Assembly (NCBI GenBank): GCA_017934955.1
Contig: JAGBIO010000035.1
Coordinates: 1-32,056 of the forward strand
Direction of reading: 5' to 3'
Length of the DNA stretch: 32,056 nt
Source of the DNA: Clostridia bacterium
GTDB taxonomy: Bacteria > Bacillota > Clostridia > TANB77 > RGIG9151
Shown here piece by piece: positions 21,558 to 29,768 of this stretch. The notes under the pieces are model-generated. The model did not search any database and was not told the DNA's origin. It worked only from the letters and a program-made list of their open reading frames with translations. Position numbers and translations under genes: made by a program. The first letter of the stretch is position 1; the number at the start of each line of letters is the position of its first letter.

Positions 21558-23609
21558 TTACAACGTAACACTTCGGAATTTCTCATCCACTTTATCAAAC
21601 AAAGCCCGATACTCCGGATTTTCCTTCTTATTCTTTATAATCTCCTTCGCCACAGCCGTTGTTTGCTCCAACACTTCTTTATCGGCAAAAATATTCGCAA
21701 TCTTAAATTCCGGAAGACCATGCTGACGAATTCCTAAAAATTCCCCCGGTCCACGCAACTCTAAATCCTTTTCCGAAATCTTAAAACCATCGTCGGTCTT
21801 CACCATAATTTCCATTCGATCTCTTGCCGTCATAGACCTGCTGTAACACTTTAATACACAATAAGACTTTTCGCTGCCTCTGCCGACTCTGCCCCGTAAC
21901 TGATGTAATGCTGCTAAACCAAATCGTTCCGCATTTTCAATAATCATCAAAGTCGCATTCGGAACATTCACGCCAACTTCAATAACAGTAGTCGATATTA
22001 AAATATCGACTTCTCTCTCTTTAAATTTTAGCATAATTTCATCCTTGAGGGAAGACTTCATTTTTCCATGTAAAATTTCAACACGGAAATCCGGAAAACG
22101 CTTTTTATATGCCTCATAGACATCAATAACATTTTTTAACTTCGCCTTGTCAGTATTTTCCTCGCCCTCTTCAATTAACGGGCAAACAACATAAGCCTGC
22201 CTTCCTGCCGTAATTTCCTTCTCTATAAATCCGTTTAGCCGTTCCTCCAAAGTCGGACCAACCAACAATGTCTCGATTTTCTTTCGATTCGGCGGTAACT
22301 CATCAATAATGGAAATATCCAAATCTCCGTATAAAATCAACGCCAAAGTTCTCGGAATCGGCGTCGCCGTCATAATCAAAGTATCCGGATTTCTTCCCTT
22401 ATCTGATAATTTACTCCTTTGCCGTACCCCAAAACGATGCTGTTCATCGGTAACCACAAAACCTAAGTTGTTAAAAATTACATCATCTTCCAACAAAGCA
22501 TGAGTTCCCACCACAACATTTGTAATTCCCGTCGCAATTCGATCCTTCACACGTCGTTTTTCCTTTGCCGTCAAACTACCCGACAACAACTCTACCTTAA
22601 TGCCTTCCTTCTCAAACAACTCCTTAAAACTATTATAATGCTGTTCTGCCAAAATCGACGTCGGTGCCATCATAACTGCCTGATATCCATTTAATACCGC
22701 GTTATAAATCGAAATCGCTGCCACAATCGTCTTACCGCTTCCGACATCGCCCTGTAACAGCCGATTCATCGGACAGCAAAGCTTCATATCCTCAAAAATC
22801 GCATTTAATACTTTCTGCTGTGCATTGGTAAGCCGAAACGGTAAATGATCGATAAACTCTTCTACCTTTTCACTTTTCTCAAACTCAATTCCGTCTCTCT
22901 CTTCCTGCTGAATGGATTTTAACTTCATCAAACCCAACTCCAGCATCAAAAGTTCCTCAAACACCAATCGGCGTCTTGCTTCCACGAAACTATCCTTAAA
23001 ATCCGGAAAATGAATATAATGTAACGCCTGATTGATATCCACCAAATTATAATTTAGCCGAATCGCCTCCGGCATAAACTCCTCAAATTGATAATGAAAC
23101 TCATCAAACACATTCCGAACTGCCGTCCGAATCGCCGTCTGCGTCAAACCCGCCGTAGCCGGATAAATCGCCAGTATCTTTCCGGTAGTCTTACTGTTTC
23201 CCGCTTCCTCAAAAATAGGATTCACTACCTCAATTTTATTAAACTCTCGCTTAATTTGCCCATAAAAAGTATAAGTTGCCCCCGGCTTTAAGGAAGTTTT
23301 CACATAAGGCGCATTAAACCACGTCAACTCCGCCCTACCGGTAGAATCCACAACATCCGCCTTCGCAATCGACAGCTTTGTCCGCGTTCGATTCATCCGA
23401 ATTTCACCCTTCACCGTCGCATCAAAACTAACCTTCTCCCCATCCAAAAGCTCCATAATCGGCTTCTTAATCGACCGATCCTCATAATCCCGCGGAAAAT
23501 AATAAATCAAATCCTGCACCGTATAAATTCCCAACCGATTAAACAACTTTTCACGAGAAGGGCCAACCCCTTTAATATACCGAATAGAATCATTTAAAGA
23601 TATTGCCAT
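21558..23609 (-). CDS. recG: ATP-dependent DNA helicase RecG
   Basis: 683 residues. The N-terminal wedge/OB domain (to ~residue 250) has an HhH-like IRYIKGVGPSREKLFNRLGI. The superfamily 2 motor follows: GDVGSGKT (Walker A), DEQHRFGVRQR (DEQH box), ATPIPRTLALILYGD, then TTVIEVGVNVPNATLMI and QLRGRVGRG, ending in the TRG region FKISEKDLELRGPGEFLG. RecG remodels stalled forks and R-loops. The ATG at 23609 (MAISLND) follows GAGAGG; the frame extends upstream without a ribosome site. Its promoter abuts the tandem repeat at 23669. Confidence 0.97.
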   Translation of the reverse strand: MAISLNDSIRYIKGVGPSREKLFNRLGIYTVQDLIYYFPRDYEDRSIKKPIMELLDGEKVSFDATVKGEIRMNRTRTKLSIAKADVVDSTGRAELTWFNAPYVKTSLKPGATYTFYGQIKREFNKIEVVNPIFEEAGNSKTTGKILAIYPATAGLTQTAIRTAVRNVFDEFHYQFEEFMPEAIRLNYNLVDINQALHYIHFPDFKDSFVEARRRLVFEELLMLELGLMKLKSIQQEERDGIEFEKSEKVEEFIDHLPFRLTNAQQKVLNAIFEDMKLCCPMNRLLQGDVGSGKTIVAAISIYNAVLNGYQAVMMAPTSILAEQHYNSFKELFEKEGIKVELLSGSLTAKEKRRVKDRIATGITNVVVGTHALLEDDVIFNNLGFVVTDEQHRFGVRQRSKLSDKGRNPDTLIMTATPIPRTLALILYGDLDISIIDELPPNRKKIETLLVGPTLEERLNGFIEKEITAGRQAYVVCPLIEEGEENTDKAKLKNVIDVYEAYKKRFPDFRVEILHGKMKSSLKDEIMLKFKEREVDILISTTVIEVGVNVPNATLMIIENAERFGLAALHQLRGRVGRGSEKSYCVLKCYSRSMTARDRMEIMVKTDDGFKISEKDLELRGPGEFLGIRQHGLPEFKIANIFADKEVLEQTTAVAKEIIKNKKENPEYRALFDKVDEKFRSVTL

Positions 23610-23630
23610 AAAAATAACCTCTCTTAAGAA

Positions 23631-23659
23631 ATTATACAAAATTTTCAAAAACAATACAA
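23631..23659 (-). promoter_or_regulatory. Promoter of recG
   Basis: TTGTAT, 17 bases, TATAAT on the minus strand, 22 bases before the recG ATG. Confidence 0.75.
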
Positions 23660-23668
23660 GTCAATTTT

Positions 23669-23869
23669 GCATCGGGGACGTTTCCATTTTGCAAAATCTC
23701 CTTCTTTTTTCGCATCGGGGACGTTTCCATTTTGCGAAATTTCCTTCTTTTTTTTCGCATCGGGGACGTTTCCATTTTGCGAAATTTCCTTCTTTTTTTT
23801 CGCATCGGGGACGTTTCCATTTTGCGAAATCTCCTTCTTTTTTTCGCAAAATGGAAACGTCCCCGATGC
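23669..23869. repeat. Tandem repeat, four direct units and one inverted unit
   Basis: The 24-base core GCATCGGGGACGTTTCCATT+TTGC starts at 23669, 23712, 23757 and 23802 (periods 43, 45, 45). Linkers are GAAATTTCCTTC plus T-runs. A fifth core at 23846-23869 is inverted, so the last direct unit and it can form a 24-bp hairpin. Frames through it on both strands are repetitive and lack ribosome sites, so it is treated as non-coding. Confidence 0.9.
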
Positions 23870-23950
23870 AAAATCCAAACCTACTCTTCCTTTCAAAATT
23901 TCCATATTTTTCATAACATAACTTTTCTGAAATTACACATCATAATGCCA

Positions 23951-24395
23951 TAAGGGTTTGTGATAGTCGAGCCAAGAGAGATATTAGGTAATAAAGTTGC
24001 CTTGTACCTTTCGGTCAAAGGTTTGTAGAAGATTATGAGGTTTTCTCCAAGCCGGCGAGCAGATCTTTGCAGGTTGTGAACGGTGTTATCGCGGGACATC
24101 CTCGCCATAGCATCCTAAACAATCTTCTCAGGTCGAGCTAAGACTATTATCATTGCCGCAGGCCGATTTGTTAAAGAGGGGGGCACTCCTCCCTCTTCAA
24201 CAAAGCACTTATTTATTAAGTGTTACGGTTAACGAGCTTCTATGGTAAGCATGATCATAGCGGTTCGTACAGGTAGTCTTAATAGTCGAGTAAAGGTTTG
24301 TTTAAGTGGTGGAATGTTGGGTAATCGGTTAAAGCCGATTGCCGGATGTGTAACTGCTTACTACAGGCCGTAGCGTAGATTATCACGAGCTCTTA
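23951..24395 (+). ncRNA. Large structured RNA of unknown class (~445 nt)
   Basis: The ends pair over 18 continuous base pairs: TAAGGGTTTGTGATAGTC (23951-23968) with GATTATCACGAGCTCTTA (24378-24395), including four G-U pairs that would be mismatches on the other strand. Internal helices: GGTAA/TTGCC; ACCTTT/AAAGGT; AGAAGATT (24027) with AATCTTCT (24121), enclosing GGCGAG/CTCGCC; TAAGACTATT (24139) with GGTAGTCTTA (24272); AAGAGGGGGG/CCTCCCTCTT (24174-24197); CACTTA/TAAGTG; CTATG/CATAG; GGTAATCGG/CCGATTGCC (24320-24343). Several also use G-U only on the + strand. GTCGAG occurs three times in likely junctions. It lacks the signature sequences of RNase P RNA, tmRNA and SRP RNA. No clear promoter was found; CATAAT at 23941-23946 is a weak -10. 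Confidence 0.75.
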
Positions 24396-24420
24396 GAATT
24401 ACATAGCTATTGAAACGAAC

Positions 24421-24447
24421 CAAGGGGGAGACAATGTCTCCCCCTTG
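24421..24447. terminator. GC-rich hairpin between the structured RNA and the 24457 gene
   Basis: CAAGGGGGAGA and TCTCCCCCTTG, 11 bp, loop CAATG. No strong T-run on either strand, so termination is possible but not certain; it could end the minus-strand gene at 24457 and the + strand RNA. Confidence 0.6.
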
Positions 24448-24456
24448 TGAAATGAT

Positions 24457-24879
24457 TTAGCCTTGGAACCGAGAAGAACTCTCCGCTTTTCCCCTTTCTT
24501 CCTTAAGCTTTTGCGTCCTCTCCAAAAAACGCTTAAAGTAACTGCAAAGCTGTGCCCTTTCTTTGATTTCCGGAGTGGCATCACATGTCATAAAATAGCC
24601 ACCCTTAAGAGCCTCAAATATTCCTTCCATCGTACACGGAACATCATAGCTACGATGAAGATATCGAGCTTGCCATACTCCCTTATTGGTCAAATATTCC
24701 GTGCTATTCCCGTCAGACCATATTTTGATTCGCTCTTCAGCAACATCAAATTTAAAATCATGATAAACTTCTCGAATCAGCTTTTCAGCTACGACAACGC
24801 TAACCGCCAATGCTTCCCGCATTTTCACAGCCTCCGCGACTTCTTGCAACGTCAGACTCATAACCTTCAACTCGTCCAT
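24457..24879 (-). CDS. Unknown 140-residue protein
   Basis: Predicted soluble. Helical first ~50 residues (LQEVAEAVKMREALAVSVVV), a middle part with Trp and Tyr (IKIWSDGNSTEYLTNKGVWQ), and a basic, Arg/Lys-rich end (FKRFLERTQKLKEERGKAES). No family recognised. AAGGAG lies about 12 bases before the ATG. It follows the 111-residue gene by 21 bases and is probably co-transcribed from 25295-25323. Confidence 0.72.
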   Translation of the reverse strand: MDELKVMSLTLQEVAEAVKMREALAVSVVVAEKLIREVYHDFKFDVAEERIKIWSDGNSTEYLTNKGVWQARYLHRSYDVPCTMEGIFEALKGGYFMTCDATPEIKERAQLCSYFKRFLERTQKLKEERGKAESSSRFQG

Positions 24880-24900
24880 TTTTTTCTTTCTCCTTTTTGT

Positions 24901-25236
24901 TCAGTCAAAATAATACACCGTTTCGTGTTTTAGGTTATAATTCCGGTAATCCTTCGCCAATTCCGGCAATTTAAGCTTTATCAAGACCGAAGTTCCGGTA
25001 TAACCCAACATCAACTCCACATACCATTCTTTTTTCCCGTTCTCATCTCCCCAATAATTTCGATTAACAAGCGATTTCAAACCACCTGTATCTCGCACCT
25101 TGTTTTTCGCAATTTTTTCAATCTCCTGCTCCGTCTTTGGACCAATCAGTACCAGCGCATGCGCAAAATCATTCTCCACGATTTCCTGCAGCTTTCCTAA
25201 AACATCTTCCGGTACACCGACAGAAACAAAATTCAT
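24901..25236 (-). CDS. Unknown 111-residue protein
   Basis: Predicted soluble alpha/beta protein: MNFVSVGVPEDVLGKLQEIV, then LVLIGPKTEQEIEKIAKNKV, a charged WGDENGKKEWYVELMLGY strand and a Tyr-rich end. A frame can be read up to 25323 but runs through the promoter; the ATG at 25236 has AAAGGAGG and is chosen. I recognise no family. It lies downstream of the large AAA+ gene on the same strand, with its own promoter in the 102-base gap. Confidence 0.75.
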   Translation of the reverse strand: MNFVSVGVPEDVLGKLQEIVENDFAHALVLIGPKTEQEIEKIAKNKVRDTGGLKSLVNRNYWGDENGKKEWYVELMLGYTGTSVLIKLKLPELAKDYRNYNLKHETVYYFD

Positions 25237-25294
25237 GCGACGTCCTCCTTTAAAATACAGTTCGGATTTGCAATATAAAGAAACAATCCTGTCC

Positions 25295-25323
25295 ATTCTA
25301 TCACAAACCCGAAATTTTAGCAA
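25295..25323 (-). promoter_or_regulatory. Promoter of the two small genes at 24457-25236
   Basis: TTGCTA, 17 bases, TAGAAT on the minus strand, about 59 bases before the ATG at 25236. Confidence 0.7.
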
Positions 25324-25338
25324 TACATTATGTTTCTG

Positions 25339-28300
25339 TTAGCCACTAATATCCTCGGCGCGAATCTCCATCAGCGTTTCTTTATCAAAAGCTACTTCCT
25401 TGCTGAGTCGCAAAGATTGATTCGAAATCGCCTTTTCAAAAAGATTTCGCACAAATCTTCCGTTTCCAAAACGAGGCCGTACTCTTGCCTCCCTTAAAAT
25501 ATCCTTCATTTTCTCCGCCGCTTCTTCTGAAAGCCGATACCCATTGTTTTGGAACATTCGTACTCCGATTTCAAACAACTCTTCCGTCGTATAATCTGCA
25601 AACTCAATCACATTCGGGAATCTTGAATGCAAGCCGGGATTCGATAACAAGAACTCCGTCATTTCCTCGGTATATCCCGCCAAAATCACAATCAACCGAT
25701 CCCGATTGTCCTCCATCAACTTTAACAACGTATCGATTGCCTCTCTTCCAAAATCAGTCGGTCCGCCTTGTGCCAAAGTATAAGCCTCATCGATAAACAA
25801 CACGCCATTTAACGCCTCTTGCACAACTTGCATTGTTTTTATCGCAGTCTGTCCTACGTATCCCGCCACCAAGCCGGCACGGTCCGTCTCGACAAAATGA
25901 TTGGTAGAAACTACCCCTAAAGAATACATCAAATCCGCAATAATTCGCGCCATTGTTGTCTTTCCCGTTCCGGGGTTTCCGGTAAATATCATATGAAGCG
26001 TCTGCGTTTCATTCACCGCAAGCCCTAACTTTTTTCGTTCCTTCTGAATCTTAATTCTCGCATGGATTGCTCGAATAAAGTCTTTCACTTCCTGCAAACC
26101 GATGATTTTATCAAACTGCGCTTCTAAATCGAATAATTCCGCTTTTTGATTCTCTTCCTCCCCGAAATCCGCTTTTATAATCCAATTCATCTCCGAAGCA
26201 TCCGTCTCTTCTAACGCCACACGGGTACTCTGGTTTCGAATGATTTCCTCCACAAAATTTCTCACCATTCTCCCGTTGCCCGAAGAAGCATCAGAATTCC
26301 GATGCAATTGTTCTATTTTTCCTTTCGCATATTCCTTCGCAGAATCCTCTAACACAAATCCTTTCTTTGCAATTTGATTCAAGAAAATTTGGTACAATTC
26401 CTCAGCAGTATAATCCGAAAATTCAACAGAAAGCGGAAATCTTGAATTCAAACCGGAATTTGCCTCTAAAAACTCGCTCATTTCCTTTTTATAACCTGCC
26501 AAAATCACACAAATTTCCCCGCGATAATCCTCAATCAACTTCACTAAGGTATCGACCGCTTCTTTCCCAAACTGGTCGTTTTGATTGGTCAACGCATACG
26601 CTTCATCAATAAACAACACGCCACCCAACGCCGAAAGAAAAACTTCCTCCGTCTTTTTCGCCGTCTGTCCTACATATTCCGCCACTAACTTCGAGCGATC
26701 TGCCTCTACCAACTGACCGCTTTTTAACATTCCCATTTCTTTCAGCATTTCTGCCACAACACGAGCAACCGTTGTTTTTCCGGTTCCCGGGTTTCCGGTA
26801 AATATCATATTCAACGACTGTGCCGCATCCGTCGTAATTCCGGCAGACTTTCTCTTCGCTTGCGCTTTTAATAAATTTTGTTGTTTTCTCAAAAAGTCTT
26901 TTACGTTATCTAATCCGATAATTCCGGTCAAATGTTCCTCTAAATCAAACTCCTCTTTTTCCTCCAATTCAAAATCCACCAGTTTTAATAACTCAAAATC
27001 ACTCTCATTTTCATTAATAATACGATTTGACTGATTTACAATCGCTTTTTCTACCACATTTCTTGCCAATCTTCCATTTCCCGAATCATTTTTCCCCTTG
27101 ATATTCTTCGTTTCAAAAAAGGAAATAAGCGGTTGAACGCAGGAAGAATCAATCACATATTCACTCTCTCTTGCGATTTTCTCCGCAATTTTATACATCT
27201 CAGTCGGCGTATAATCCGGAAATTCAATAATATTCGGAAATCTCGACATCAATCCGGTATTGCTCTTTAAGAAAGCCGTCATCTCATCTCGGTAGCCCGC
27301 CAAAATCACAACAAGCTCCTCCCGATGGTCCTCCATCATCTTAACCAACGTATCAATTGCTTCCAATCCGTAAGTATCATTCTTGTCTCGACAAAGCGCA
27401 TACGCCTCATCGATAAACAGTACACCGCCAATCGCCTGCTTAATCTTAGCCGTTGTCTTCTTTGCGGTCTCTCCGGCATACTCTCCCACCAAATCGCCTC
27501 GAGAAACTTCCACCAATTGTCCTTTTTGCAGCATTCCCGCCGCTGCCAAAAACTCTGCCACAATTCTCGCAATCGTTGTCTTTCCCGTTCCCGGATTTCC
27601 GGTAAATATCATATTCATAGAAATCGAAGAGTTTTTAAAACCCGACTCTTCCCTTAATCGTCTCGTCAGCACGGTATCTTCCAATTTCAAAATATACTCT
27701 TTCACCGAATCCAAGCCAATAACATTATTCAAACGCTTTTTAATTTCATCCGTATTGTGATTCTTTCTCTTCACCGTAAACTTATCCAAAGAAACATAAT
27801 TTCCTTCTACCACCAAAATAAACTCTTCATTAAGAACGCCTAAAACAACATCCCCTTCAATCGGTGCAGTCCGTTTTAGCTTAAATTCCGTAATCGGCTT
27901 TACAATATTTTGTTCCACATAAAAGGAAATTCCTTTCAGTCCGCTTCGCTTGCTGTAAGACTTTCGAATAAACTCAATAATATTCGGATCATATAAAAGT
28001 GCTATATTAAGAGATTCCCGCAGTTGAAATACTTTTTGATTGATAAGGTTATTAATCAGAAAATGAATGTCTTCTTCACTCAACTCAAAAATCTTTATAG
28101 CATCTGTTACCCTTTGCATAACTCTGTCCCCGAAGACTTCGGAAAACTCTGCTTCCGCTTTATCCGTCAATAGTACAATATACTTTCGTTCCGCATGAAG
28201 CGCAAGTTGTTCTGTGCCTATCGTCACATTCACAGCCCCGTTTTCCAAAACAGCATATAACGTATTTTTTACTTTCTCGCTCGTATTTTCCCAACCGGTC

Positions 28301-29229
28301 AATACCAATATTTCTGTCGAAGAATTTAATCTGTCCTGCAATAATCTTAAAAACTTCTCGTAAGAAGCCTCTTCTGCAAATTCCGCCAAATTTATTTCAC
28401 AGTCTATTCCCTGCAATAAATTTTCCGCATACAAAAGACGGGCAACATCCGAAATAACTGCCTTCACAAAATCCGGTTCTCCCGCTGAAATCGCAATCAC
28501 ATTTTTAGGACCGTTTCCGCTATTCTTTAGAATAAAAGGACGCTTAAACCCAACCAATAAATTCCCGATAAACTCCTCATGTCCCACATATTTCTCAGAA
28601 AGCTTATTTTTCACGCCGGAAAACACCAAATCCGGATCAATCGCCGGAACTTCTTCTTTTATGTTGCTTTTCGGATGAAGGGCGCTTGTAATTTGTTCCG
28701 CACGAGCCTCATCATACTTGAAAACCGTCTTAAAATATTGTATAACCTCATTTTGCTCTTCCGTTATCCCCGTACCCGCTTCCGCCACACGATACAGCAG
28801 CGAAAAAATATCATCCTCTGCCTTATTTTGCTCACTAAGCGGAGCGGTTTTATATAACGCGTCTATAAAATGCTTTAATTCTTTTATTGTATCTTTATAT
28901 TTCTTCATAAATCCGAAAAGAGACTTTTTCTCGGAAGAATATACCTTCTGCAAATCCTCAAACTGCAACCGGGTTAAAGCTACTTGGTTTTTAATAAAAT
29001 TCGTCGCATAAGTATCGTACGCCGCCTCATGTTCTTGATCCAGTCGCGCGAAAGTACCAAACAACGAAACCACATAGCAAAGCATTTCCGGAGCAACTTC
29101 CTCATTTTTATAACACTTATTTCCCCGAAGTCGAAACGTCTGCCCACATCGCGGACAGCCTAACGTAAACTCCGTTCCTGTTACAATTAAATTACTGTTA
29201 CAATACGGGCATTCCACTTGTTTTGCCAT
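25339..29229 (-). CDS. Giant AAA+ ATPase with zinc ribbon and three CbxX/CfxQ-type modules
   Basis: About 1296 residues. The N-terminus is a zinc ribbon (CPYC and CPRC, 15 residues apart). Residues ~40-190 are helical. Residues ~195-450 resemble a ClpB/ClpA-type AAA+ module that has lost Walker A but keeps FGDRVMQRVTDAIKIFELSE, a ClpB-like sensor region. Three active modules follow, each with a GLDSVK/GLDNVK/GLQEVK lead-in, MIFTGNPGTGKTT (near residues 545, 815 and 1090), GVLFIDEAYAL/TL, and the NGR-x-VRN arginine region. CbxX-type ATPases remodel proteins, as in Rubisco activase CbbX and ESX EccA. A TTG two codons upstream is less likely than the ATG at 29229. Client unknown. Confidence 0.9.
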   Translation of the reverse strand: MAKQVECPYCNSNLIVTGTEFTLGCPRCGQTFRLRGNKCYKNEEVAPEMLCYVVSLFGTFARLDQEHEAAYDTYATNFIKNQVALTRLQFEDLQKVYSSEKKSLFGFMKKYKDTIKELKHFIDALYKTAPLSEQNKAEDDIFSLLYRVAEAGTGITEEQNEVIQYFKTVFKYDEARAEQITSALHPKSNIKEEVPAIDPDLVFSGVKNKLSEKYVGHEEFIGNLLVGFKRPFILKNSGNGPKNVIAISAGEPDFVKAVISDVARLLYAENLLQGIDCEINLAEFAEEASYEKFLRLLQDRLNSSTEILVLTGWENTSEKVKNTLYAVLENGAVNVTIGTEQLALHAERKYIVLLTDKAEAEFSEVFGDRVMQRVTDAIKIFELSEEDIHFLINNLINQKVFQLRESLNIALLYDPNIIEFIRKSYSKRSGLKGISFYVEQNIVKPITEFKLKRTAPIEGDVVLGVLNEEFILVVEGNYVSLDKFTVKRKNHNTDEIKKRLNNVIGLDSVKEYILKLEDTVLTRRLREESGFKNSSISMNMIFTGNPGTGKTTIARIVAEFLAAAGMLQKGQLVEVSRGDLVGEYAGETAKKTTAKIKQAIGGVLFIDEAYALCRDKNDTYGLEAIDTLVKMMEDHREELVVILAGYRDEMTAFLKSNTGLMSRFPNIIEFPDYTPTEMYKIAEKIARESEYVIDSSCVQPLISFFETKNIKGKNDSGNGRLARNVVEKAIVNQSNRIINENESDFELLKLVDFELEEKEEFDLEEHLTGIIGLDNVKDFLRKQQNLLKAQAKRKSAGITTDAAQSLNMIFTGNPGTGKTTVARVVAEMLKEMGMLKSGQLVEADRSKLVAEYVGQTAKKTEEVFLSALGGVLFIDEAYALTNQNDQFGKEAVDTLVKLIEDYRGEICVILAGYKKEMSEFLEANSGLNSRFPLSVEFSDYTAEELYQIFLNQIAKKGFVLEDSAKEYAKGKIEQLHRNSDASSGNGRMVRNFVEEIIRNQSTRVALEETDASEMNWIIKADFGEEENQKAELFDLEAQFDKIIGLQEVKDFIRAIHARIKIQKERKKLGLAVNETQTLHMIFTGNPGTGKTTMARIIADLMYSLGVVSTNHFVETDRAGLVAGYVGQTAIKTMQVVQEALNGVLFIDEAYTLAQGGPTDFGREAIDTLLKLMEDNRDRLIVILAGYTEEMTEFLLSNPGLHSRFPNVIEFADYTTEELFEIGVRMFQNNGYRLSEEAAEKMKDILREARVRPRFGNGRFVRNLFEKAISNQSLRLSKEVAFDKETLMEIRAEDISG

Positions 29230-29333
29230 ATTCAAACCACCATTCTGTTATTTTTCGTTACAATAATTATATCATATTTTTTTTCGAATCCATACAAGTA
29301 TCTGTAAAAATTATTTTGTGATTGTTACAGGTC

Positions 29334-29579
29334 AGACTATATCTTGTATCTTTCGAAAGATATCGGTCAAATGCGGCTTGTAGGGACACAATTTATTGTG
29401 TCCTAATTCTACCATCTGCCTATTCCGCGGACACAATGAATTGTGTCCCTACAAAGATTATGCAGTCATTGTAGGGACAGCATTCATGCTGTCCTGCTTT
29501 CTGTCTATTCTGTGGACAGCATAAATGCTGTCCCTACAGTGTTCGTAACATTTTTATAATTTTAAGTCTGACCTGTAAC
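29334..29579. repeat. Hairpin/MITE-like element, family 1 (long form)
   Basis: 246 bp. Left end GTTACAGGTCAGACTATA, right end TTAAGTCTGACCTGTAAC, a near-perfect 16-18-bp terminal inverted repeat. Inside are four hairpins: two with GGACACAAT/ATTGTGTCC arms and two with GGACAGCAT/ATGCTGTCC arms, each joined to TGTAGG or CCTACA. Confidence 0.85.
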
Positions 29580-29730
29580 TTGTAATTACCGATTAATCTA
29601 TCCTTTTTTATATTTCCTAAAACAATGATAAAAACTTCTGTGCGGGCATCATTGGCAGACGTAACACCATAAACAAAATGAATGGTTTGTACGTCCTGTG
29701 AAAGGAAACTCAAAAATTGCATTCATAAAA

Positions 29731-29762
29731 TACAAAAGCGAACTACGCTTAATGTAGTTCGC
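29731..29762 (-). terminator. Intrinsic terminator after the amidase gene
   Basis: GCGAACTAC/GTAGTTCGC, 9 bp, followed on the minus strand by TTTTGTATTTTA. Confidence 0.82.
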
Positions 29763-29768
29763 TCTCTG

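Noticed and set aside
23669-23869. CRISPR array
   Set aside because: Units include their linkers with almost no sequence variation between them, one unit is inverted, and no cas gene is near.
23632-23921. Overlapping repetitive open frames on both strands
   Set aside because: They exist only because the 43-45-bp tandem units lack stops in several frames; no ribosome site, and protein sequence is a pure repeat.
23951-24395. RNase P RNA, tmRNA or SRP RNA
   Set aside because: No GAGGAAAGTCC or ACAGAA elements, no tag frame or CCA end, and no GGAAG-type SRP loop; size alone is not enough.
29534-29722. 62-residue minus-strand frame after the amidase
   Set aside because: No ribosome site, starts inside the amidase terminator tail and ends inside the hairpin element. 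It might be a gene fragment, but nothing supports expression.
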